Origin: Coleophoma eucalyptorum
Lineage: Eukaryota > Ascomycota > Leotiomycetes > Helotiales > Dermateaceae
NCBI GenBank assembly: GCA_026120035.1
Contig: JALRME010000012.1
Span: forward strand, 992,001-1,056,000
Length of the DNA stretch: 64,000 bases
Direction of reading: 5' to 3'
Numbering within the stretch: the first letter of the stretch is position 1; each line of letters begins with the position of its first letter. Below are positions 56,805 to 64,000 of this stretch, piece after piece. A program made the position numbers and the translations under genes. The notes under the pieces were generated by a model, which was given only the letters and a program-made list of their open reading frames with translations, was not told the origin of the DNA and did no database searches.

Positions 56805-58657
56805 CTAAACATAGGTACTGTTACTAAAGGAGGTTTTCCGTCTTATTGTGTGGCGGTATAAGGAGGTATGTGCCTCCTCATACCACATGAACTCTTTCAA
56901 TAGTCGCTCTCCCTGCTCTAAAGTCTCAATCCCCTGGTATCGCAATGAATTTTCAAGTGAGTGAAGAATCCACTTTTTGTTTCCCCCAGAAGTCTCCATT
57001 GCGCTCATAGCCAGACACCATGATCGTACTAATCCGAATGTCCCCCAATCCTCATTGCATTCTTTGAGCAATGAGCAAAGTTTCCGCATATGTGCCTGAG
57101 AGCTAATGCCGACGACTCCGAAAATACGCTTGATCCCTGTTATATATAACAGACACCCTAGTCGCATTGCTTCTTGCATAATACTTCCCTCGTCCTCGAT
57201 ATCCAAAGCCGCAACAGAAAGATCGAGAAGTCGGTGCGAAAAAGGAATTAGATTTTGAAAGCTGAAGTCGAGGTCCTTATAAATGCGTCTAGATGTTTGA
57301 ACTGCCGCATCTGCTACATATGTGGAGAATTTCATTATATCCTCAATCATGTCCATGATTTTACATCGTCCAGAATATTGATGACGCCAAAGAGCAGAAA
57401 TGTGTCGTAGTTTTACAGGCAATAGTGTGTCAGACCACACAGGGTGTGTTGGAAGGAACATCACAGGTAGAGGAAATCGAGGTGCGACATCATCGATAGC
57501 TGATCCTGATAGATCGTTGCTAATACATATTTTCGTAAGTATAGTGCGATGCAGAGGTAGTTTGGGACATTAGGATATACCAAAATAGGAGCAGTCTCAG
57601 ATATCTGTTTGTATTTAAAGTTTCAATCCCCCCGCGAAGGCCAATCATGTCTTGCAATGCCTTCATATGTATCTTCCATGCATTATGGTCCCCAAGTACG
57701 TGCTATAAATGAGTAAAGTTAGCGAAATGAAGAAAAAGAATACAGAATTAACGTTACAACAAAGAAAATATCGTAAAGTATAAGCAAAAATAGGGAAATA
57801 AATTTGTTTTACCTTGTAGCAAGCAAAGCCACAGATTGCACTGATAAGACCATCTGAAATTGCTTCCGTTGAGTCTGATATTCTCTTTCTGGCAAGATTC
57901 ATTGCTTTTGTATGGTATTTCAACGAGTCAATAGATTCCCCTCCGATGTTATCAACCCGAATTTTGTTCAGATTGAGGGCTGCATTAGATAAAACCTGGT
58001 AAAAGGCTGCGGGATCATTTATGCTCACAGGAAACCACCTAATTAACTAAGTTTTAGTATTGCCGCTCCTGTTGCCGAAAATTGGAATTATTTTTCCAGA
58101 GTTGGGGATGTGGACTAAACCAGGCAGGACATACGTGTTTCGAAATGGAGCTAGGTTTCCATGCCTGTCATCAAAAACTATATGATAAGCTTTAGCGTTT
58201 GAATTGCCTTTTATAGTACCGTATTGGCGTCCTTACAATCATCCACGAGCTGATATGTTTGGTGTGTCATCTCAATTGGGTACTTTATGAATGGATCCAT
58301 GCGGCCTGCTCCAAGTCGATCAAGGATAAAGTCATGCTGTTCTCTCTGACTAATATCTACATGAGATGGCAGGAGAGGTTTAAGTGTGGTGCCGAAGCCT
58401 GTCGAATTAGCCGTTGAGAAACCAGTGATGGTCGGCATGGGATCTGATGGCTTATATGGCCCTGACTGAGGCTCTCGTCCAATCGACTCAGGAATTCCTA
58501 ACTCCCACTGTAAAGGACGGATGGATCCGCCTTTCCTTGTATAGCGGCCGATGTCTTTTCTAACATGCTTTCGAATCCGAGTTTGAGTAGCTTTGTCGTG
58601 GGGAGACATTCCTGTCTGGATAATGAAATCTAATTCGACAAAGGGCCTAGCAGCCAT
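56805..58657 (-). CDS. Fungal-specific regulator without zinc cluster
   Basis: Exons 58657-58237, 58177-58135, 58038-57813, 57702-57581 and 57519-56805 give 508 residues. No Zn2Cys6 motif at the N-terminus; instead the family opening of Fungal_trans_2-type proteins without DNA-binding fingers: VELDFIIQTG, a basic segment RIRKHVRKDIGRYTRKGG, then NLAPFRNTW with SINDPAAFYQVLSNAALNLN after the second and third exons join. The C-terminal part is helical. Such proteins sit beside catabolic or metabolite genes and may act as co-regulators. Convergent neighbour: the YcaC-like hydrolase. The 43-base exon 2 is the weakest part of the model. Confidence 0.72.
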
Positions 58658-59493
58658 TGGAACGAAGAATAATAAAGCGAACTATTAATGAACTAAATTT
58701 AGACAGAGAAAATGCAATGCAATATAAAAGTATAACTCAAGTTGAGATTCCGAAAACGCTGTTCTTCTCAGGACGTAAGCATACTGCCAAGGGCTTGAAT
58801 TATTAATCCACGCGCAGGAGCTCTAGTCTCGAGTAGTATTAGCGCACCTCTATTACTACCGTATTGCCAAGTTCCCCATTAGGTCGTGTGAAGCTTGGCC
58901 AAGTAAACGATCTGGTACAACGTTGAATGGGGATATTTAGAATATAGAATTACAATTGCATCCACTGGTTAAACGTTGCCCTGTTTGTTTGGTTATCTGA
59001 CTTCATCTTGAGAGTATGGAGATTGTTTAGACTAGTTAATGCTCCACTAGGACACATCTGTGTACTCACTATCCTGAATAAGAGTAATACAGCCTCCCAC
59101 TTTTCTCTACTGGAGCACTAGAATTATCCTGTATCATATCAATTCCAACCAAATCATCAGATTTTAATTTATCAGAATCTCATCACACCACCTCAAGCAT
59201 CCCAAGTACATTCCTCTCCATACATAGCATGATCAAGATAACAGAACCCACTAAAGGCAAAACTTCCAAAGTTAATGGCGATATGCTCCGCATGTTAACA
59301 TCCGTGTATCATAGCCTAGGCTAACACTTGCACCGAGCCTTTGCACACTCGGTCCGTGATGGCGATTCATTTAGGCTTCTTGTACTGACCTTCTACAGAG
59401 GTAGCTTAGGTATTAAAAGTCAACTAGTTGCTTAAAAAGATTACTAAGAATTGAGTTGCCAGCAACGATAGGATTATTTGGTTACGATTAGCT
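58658..59493. other. Intergenic region
   Basis: 836 bp between the regulator's start and the amidase's 3' end. AT-rich; nothing recognised beyond its expected promoter role. Confidence 0.45.
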
Positions 59494-61563
59494 TTATTTT
59501 TTATACCGAACCTCCAAGAATTTGCCTGTCATTAACCCCGTTACAACATTTTGCACAGTGACTATGACAAGCGAGGAAGCAAGTCTTGCAGCACGACGCA
59601 CTTGAGCTGAGACATCTACTTTTCCTTTCCCATCAAAATGATCGATTTCGGCACCGTCAACATAAACTCGTAGGACCATATCAGATGAAGAAAGATGACG
59701 GTGCTTTAAAGCAACGTCAACATAAACTTGAGCATCACCTGATCGCTTCAAGGTTCCTTCCCCAGAAATTTCGATCTCAGGCAACTGGGCCAGTGCTTCA
59801 TGATGAGGTTTATGCTCTAAGTCAGAAGTCAAATTTGAAATTGAAATTGTTTCGTGAGGAAGGGATGGTGCAAATTCAGGCTCCACACGCCTTTGCGATG
59901 CCATTTCGAAGTCGTATGCGTAACCAAGTAAAGTCTTGTCCGTGTATGCGGCACCAGCAAACGTTAACCCTACCGGCATCCCTGTATCCTCCATGATACC
60001 CATAGTTACAGTCGTACTTGGAATTCCAAGATGTCGCATGACATGGTTCATGTTAGAGAAAACGGTTCCGTTAAGCCAGGCATGGGCGGATGAAATTGGG
60101 TCCACATCTGCGTCAGAAGCTGCTATATCTGCATTTGCAGGAAACACAACTCCATCCAAGCCCTCTTTTCGCAACCAATCCTCAAAAAGTTCAATCCGCG
60201 CACGTTCTAGGCCTTTCATGACCTCTGGGAGTTGAGGAAATGTTTGCGGGTACCCTCCTCCTTTAATTGCACGATCAACGATTCGTTGGTAGTTGATGCT
60301 ATCGCGACCCGGGTGAGCCTTGGTTTTGCGCCGGGTATCTACCGCATCTGGAGGGTCAGCGTGGATTGTCCACGGATCAACATCTCCGAGCGTAGAGAGC
60401 TCAGGGTCTCCATTAAGTTGTAGGAATTCCTCCCATGCTGCAGAAACCATATCGTTGATTTCTAAATCGTTCCATCCCTCAGGTAACATTTTACGATCAT
60501 ATAAATCCTGGGCACCGATGCGATCTTTCTCATATGCAGACACAACTGGATAGTCCACTTCCACGCACGTTACTCCGAGGGCAGTAAGAGTTGCGGTTGC
60601 TTCTTGCCAAAGGCTCAAGATGGATGGCCGAATGTTGATTTTCTCGAAGCCATCGTTGTCCTTACCAATGTACATCTTTGGCACACCTAGCCTTCGTCCT
60701 GCAAGAGAACCAGATTTTGCTAGGTCAAGAAAATTACAAGGGCCGACATCATCAATTCTGGATAACTGAACCACCTCTTGCGTGCGCCAAAGGTCACCGT
60801 TTTTGTCACTATCCTTGGCCGTAATAGCATTAAGAACATGTAGCATGTCTCGTACTGTTTTAGTGTGAGGTACAACCGCATCTCGGAGTGGAAATAGGGG
60901 CCAATTTCCTCGAATCGATATCACTCCACGTGAAGGAGTGTAAGCGACTAATCCGTTATTTGATGCTGGACTACGGCCTGACGATACTGTTTCCTCACCC
61001 AAGCCAAATGCGCACAAATTCGAAGCAACTGCAACACCAGATCCGCTGGAAGAACCAGAATGCCATGCTGCTGGCAAATAGTCAGGGTTGTAGGGGCTTT
61101 CGGCTCGTCCGTATAAGCCTCGTTGAACACCGCCAATCGCCATGGGAGGCATATTGGTTTTTCCAAGCAGAACAGCACCAGCCTTTCGGAGGGCAGCTAC
61201 CACAAAAGAATCGTCTTGAGCAATCAAATCTGCAAATGCAGGCGATCCGGCCGCTACTGTCAGTCCCTTTGCCTTATAACTATCCTTCACTGTAAAAGGA
61301 ATGCCATGAAGCGGACCGCATATTGCTCCAAATGCGCGTTGACGATCAGCCTCGGCAGCTTCTGCTAGTACATTTGGATTGAGAACAGGCGTAGATTTAA
61401 GACAAGGACCTTGGCGGTCGAAATAGGCTATCCGTCTTAGATACAGAGTAACCAGCTCAACACTTGTGATTGCATTCGACGCTAAAGCGCAGCTGAGTTG
61501 GTCGATAGTAGCACCGACAAGGTTGATTGAAATAATGTCGCCGGTGACCTCGTCAAATATCAT
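59494..61563 (-). CDS. Amidase-signature hydrolase with C-terminal extension
   Basis: Single exon, 689 residues. Amidase-signature core from ~20 to ~570: GIPFTVKDSYKAKG with the catalytic Lys (~90), GKTNMPPMA, HSGSSSGSGVAVASNL with the cis-Ser region (~168), and GEETVSSGRSPASNN with the presumed nucleophilic Ser (~200). SMNHVMRHLGIPSTTV-like and GMPVGLTFAG segments close the core. About 110 further residues (from NLTSDLEHKP to EVRYKK) form an extra strand-rich domain I do not recognise. It hydrolyses an unknown carboxamide to acid plus ammonia/amine. It lies directly downstream of the copper amine oxidase on the same strand. Confidence 0.92.
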   Translation of the reverse strand: MIFDEVTGDIISINLVGATIDQLSCALASNAITSVELVTLYLRRIAYFDRQGPCLKSTPVLNPNVLAEAAEADRQRAFGAICGPLHGIPFTVKDSYKAKGLTVAAGSPAFADLIAQDDSFVVAALRKAGAVLLGKTNMPPMAIGGVQRGLYGRAESPYNPDYLPAAWHSGSSSGSGVAVASNLCAFGLGEETVSSGRSPASNNGLVAYTPSRGVISIRGNWPLFPLRDAVVPHTKTVRDMLHVLNAITAKDSDKNGDLWRTQEVVQLSRIDDVGPCNFLDLAKSGSLAGRRLGVPKMYIGKDNDGFEKINIRPSILSLWQEATATLTALGVTCVEVDYPVVSAYEKDRIGAQDLYDRKMLPEGWNDLEINDMVSAAWEEFLQLNGDPELSTLGDVDPWTIHADPPDAVDTRRKTKAHPGRDSINYQRIVDRAIKGGGYPQTFPQLPEVMKGLERARIELFEDWLRKEGLDGVVFPANADIAASDADVDPISSAHAWLNGTVFSNMNHVMRHLGIPSTTVTMGIMEDTGMPVGLTFAGAAYTDKTLLGYAYDFEMASQRRVEPEFAPSLPHETISISNLTSDLEHKPHHEALAQLPEIEISGEGTLKRSGDAQVYVDVALKHRHLSSSDMVLRVYVDGAEIDHFDGKGKVDVSAQVRRAARLASSLVIVTVQNVVTGLMTGKFLEVRYKK

Positions 61564-61924
61564 TATGTGGAATAAAGATGTGAAAATATACGTAGATATT
61601 TAGACGAATATTGGATATGAATGTTGTACTTGGGAAACACACTTTCTCACAGGAAGTACTTGGATTTATTAGTAGTGAAAGTCAAAGGAGCAAAGGTGGG
61701 AGCCATTTGGATCTGAGCAAGCACTTGGGGAACTGACGAGTTTCAGCGCAGCTTTGACTACTTCGGGTAAGCGCATTTTGCTATCCATCCTTAAGGCCCT
61801 CTTAATTTATGAAGCTGATAGGAGATCCTGTAACTTAATTCCCCCATTTATTCTTATCATGCGACGCACTGATTTCCTACGTATCCATTTTTGAATCCGC
61901 CTTGCAATTGAAAATGCCGGTTTG
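61564..61924. promoter_or_regulatory. Amidase promoter with GATA motifs
   Basis: 361 bp. TGATAG at 61816-61821 and CTTATC (GATAAG on the other strand) at 61853-61858 fit the HGATAR motif of AreA/NIT2; short motifs, so low certainty. Confidence 0.4.
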
Positions 61925-64000
61925 TTATAACTTCGCTCCACCCTTCAATGGTAATTCTACACAACATGAGTCTTTTACCAAGGTTGATTTATTCATCGAC
62001 TGAGTCGAAGAAGGAACATCTAACGCGCCTAGATTGGTAGCATGTTAGTCATTGAATAAATAAGGATAAGCCCTAGACTTTTGCAAAACTTACAGTTCTT
62101 CTCGAAAAACCCATTTGGTTTGAAACCAACTGTGATCTTCTCAACGGGCATAACGGGGAAATCTTCCGGCCTTGGATTATGTGTGAGGCCAAAGGCTGAA
62201 AGGGTGGTTAGCTAATATTATTGCCGCATTGTTGATAGTTATGCTGCCACTAGCATGCGACCAAATACAGAAAAGACCAAAAGAGAAATAACTCACTATG
62301 CCAGACAACTATATCTTCGTTTACCACCTTATCATTTCTTTCTGCCCACGATGAAAGCCCAGTATCCTGTGTACTTTGATTTGTGAATTCTCCTGCGGCA
62401 TAAAGTTCTCCATCTTGATATTTCGTGACCCACACAGGTTTGCTGGCAAAGGTTGCACGCCGAGAGTTATATGAATCTGGGTTCATAATGAGCATCTGAC
62501 TTGGAGCCGTGACCAGTTTATACGCGACAGGCTTGCGTGATATAGCATTGATGACATTGTCATTGCGAATCTTGAAGACTCGGCCTGCCTCAACATTTGT
62601 ATTGGCGGTGCCCGCGGTCGTAATGATATTCTCTTCTGCGGTGTAACCATTTCCAAAGGGATTCAAGTCTGAGTCAAGCGGGAGGGCAACACTATCTTCA
62701 TACAGAACTGTATTAGCATACCCATCGATCGCTGGGTCAATTCGTAAAGAAAACATGTGCTGGTGATAGGCTGCCATCACGCCTGGGCCGACATTTGTAC
62801 CCCAGGGCACTGTTACACCTTCTGCGATAGGCATTGTTGACAGGATTCCCGTTGCTCGGACTTCGAATTCAATGCCTGCAGCTTGATCAAAAATCCACGC
62901 AAATATATACTCATAGTTTGATAGGGTACAAATCATTTGTACCACCAGTTGTCGGTTTCGAACAACAGTTGCTGTCGAGTTTCGATAGTTTGTATGTTTA
63001 TGTTGAAGGCCACCGTCTTGTTCGTGGAGACATACTACGTTTTTCAAAAGCACAGGATTGCCTTTTGAATCCGACCGAAATCCATCAAAATATTTGATGT
63101 GTCCTAGGCAGTCACACCCAAGTGAAAGTTGGTTTGCCGTGATTCCGAGACCAACGTCCCCTACATCAAAGGCTTGCTTACGGTGGTAGGGTCTTCTTGG
63201 GTCTGTCCGATATCAAAGCATTAGTAGGGTATTTCCACTATGTGTTGTATAACTCACCGCCATAAGGAACAGCCATCTCTGATAGAGCAAGTCTGTAAAA
63301 GACATTCCGTCCATCATATGTTACATTGTGAAGAACCATTCCCTCCCGACTATTGAAACCAATGCGGAAGCGCCATTTCTGCCAGGTTACCAGATTACCA
63401 TTTGCCATGAATGATGGTCCTTCAGGCTGGTTCACAATATACGGCTTGAGGTCCGTCCTCATCGGCATTTTGTGAAGATCGGCAGCATATTCAACAGCTT
63501 TTACCACTTTCCAAGGAGTTGTGGGGAGTACTGTTGCATCAGTGCCAACAGGAAGATAGTCTATTCTAACAAGCTCCCTGCTCAATGCATCAAAAACCGG
63601 CGAAAATGAGCAAGGAAGAGAGTAGTGATTCGTCTCATCGTGCTGAACTTCCATGATGTACATATAGCATTGAAAAAGCCGTCTGGACTCATTTGCATCA
63701 TCGGTTCCATAAATCCAGGGGTCATTGCAGACTCTGTATCCGTCAGGGAGCTTCATCTTCTCGATCTCTGCAAGAACGGCAGGATGATCGAGGCACAACT
63801 GCTCAATTTCAATCATCTCGTCGATATCCACAGGACCCTTAAGCATGGCCGTCAGATATATGAAACAAAAATTTGACATTTCGTACTAACTTGCACTTCT
63901 TTGGGCAGTGTCTTCAGCAGAAGTATTTTACCCGCTTGGACACCCACGAGCGCTTTGATGAAGGCTCCATTGTCGAGCCCTATAATATCGAGCATTAACC
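61925..64000 (-). CDS. Copper amine oxidase (5' end beyond window)
   Basis: Exons seen: 64000-63891 (partial), 63837-63258, 63202-62297, 62195-62094 and 62028-61925. The N-terminal part lies outside. Marks of a quinone copper amine oxidase: LSNYEYIF with the Tyr that becomes topaquinone, AYHQHMFSLRID with two copper histidines, GLTHNPRPEDFPVMP with the third, and RKQAFDVGDVG with the likely catalytic Asp, rebuilt across intron 2. It oxidises primary amines to aldehyde, NH3 and H2O2, in fungi usually peroxisomal or secreted and nitrogen-repressed. The visible C-terminus (VELPLKGGAKL) does not clearly end in a canonical PTS1, although AKL is a weak variant. Placed next to an amidase on the same strand. 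Confidence 0.93.

Noticed and set aside
40605..64000. A firm assignment of the region as a creatinine-degradation cluster
   Set aside because: The flavin oxidase is closer in pattern to amadoriases, the hydrolase is YcaC-like and secreted, and no creatinine deaminase is present. Kept only as a hypothesis.

Overview
The window reads as nuclear DNA of a filamentous ascomycete (Pezizomycotina). Most genes are split by short introns of about 45-110 bp with GT...AG ends and CTAAC/CTGAC-like branch points. There are many Zn2Cys6 and fungal-specific regulators, a HET-domain gene, an RTA1 protein and a Fet3/Ftr1 pair. Eurotiomycetes-like content is plausible, but the sequence alone does not settle the genus. 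I saw no tRNA, rRNA, CRISPR or intact transposon. Exon borders were placed by eye from splice signals, reading phase and family patterns.

Layout. 0.3-3.4 kb: an AYR1-like short-chain dehydrogenase diverging from a Zn2Cys6 regulator. 4.8-6.2 kb: a secreted jacalin/aerolysin-like (natterin-type) protein. 6.6-10.7 kb: the reductive iron-uptake pair, a Fet3-type multicopper ferroxidase and an Ftr1 permease, diverging from a promoter with two tandem iron-regulatory GATA sites. 11.6-12.3 kb: a degenerate DUF3435 tyrosine-recombinase relic. 12.3-31.4 kb: a run of regulators and oxidoreductases without any PKS/NRPS/terpene backbone (three Zn2Cys6 regulators, one intact and one decayed medium-chain reductase, two cupins, an alpha/beta hydrolase, an SDR, an RTA1 transporter, an NmrA-like protein). 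31.9-35.3 kb: a HET-domain protein and an F-box protein, divergent. 35.5-36.7 kb: a decayed NtaA/DszA-type flavin monooxygenase. 38.2-39.3 kb: a GT32 (SUR1/CSH1-like) glycosyltransferase.

40.6 kb to the right edge is dominated by nitrogen chemistry: a peroxisomal (C-terminal SKL) amadoriase/sarcosine-oxidase-family flavoenzyme, a Dal5-like MFS transporter, a 1,321-residue HyuA-HyuB (5-oxoprolinase/hydantoinase) fusion, a Zn2Cys6 regulator, a GNAT acetyltransferase, a secreted YcaC-like isochorismatase-family hydrolase, a regulator without a zinc cluster, an amidase and a copper amine oxidase cut by the window edge. Pairs of GATAAG sites lie in two of the promoters. I read this as a candidate nitrogen-scavenging neighbourhood. 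One testable idea is opening of a cyclic amide (hydantoin or oxoproline type), hydrolysis of the carbamoyl or amide product, and oxidation of the released amino compound. The enzyme classes also occur separately, so this is inference.

Three loci (11.6, 25.7 and 35.5 kb) are decaying. Several of their lesions are C-to-T/G-to-A type, as repeat-induced point mutation would leave, although ordinary decay is not excluded.
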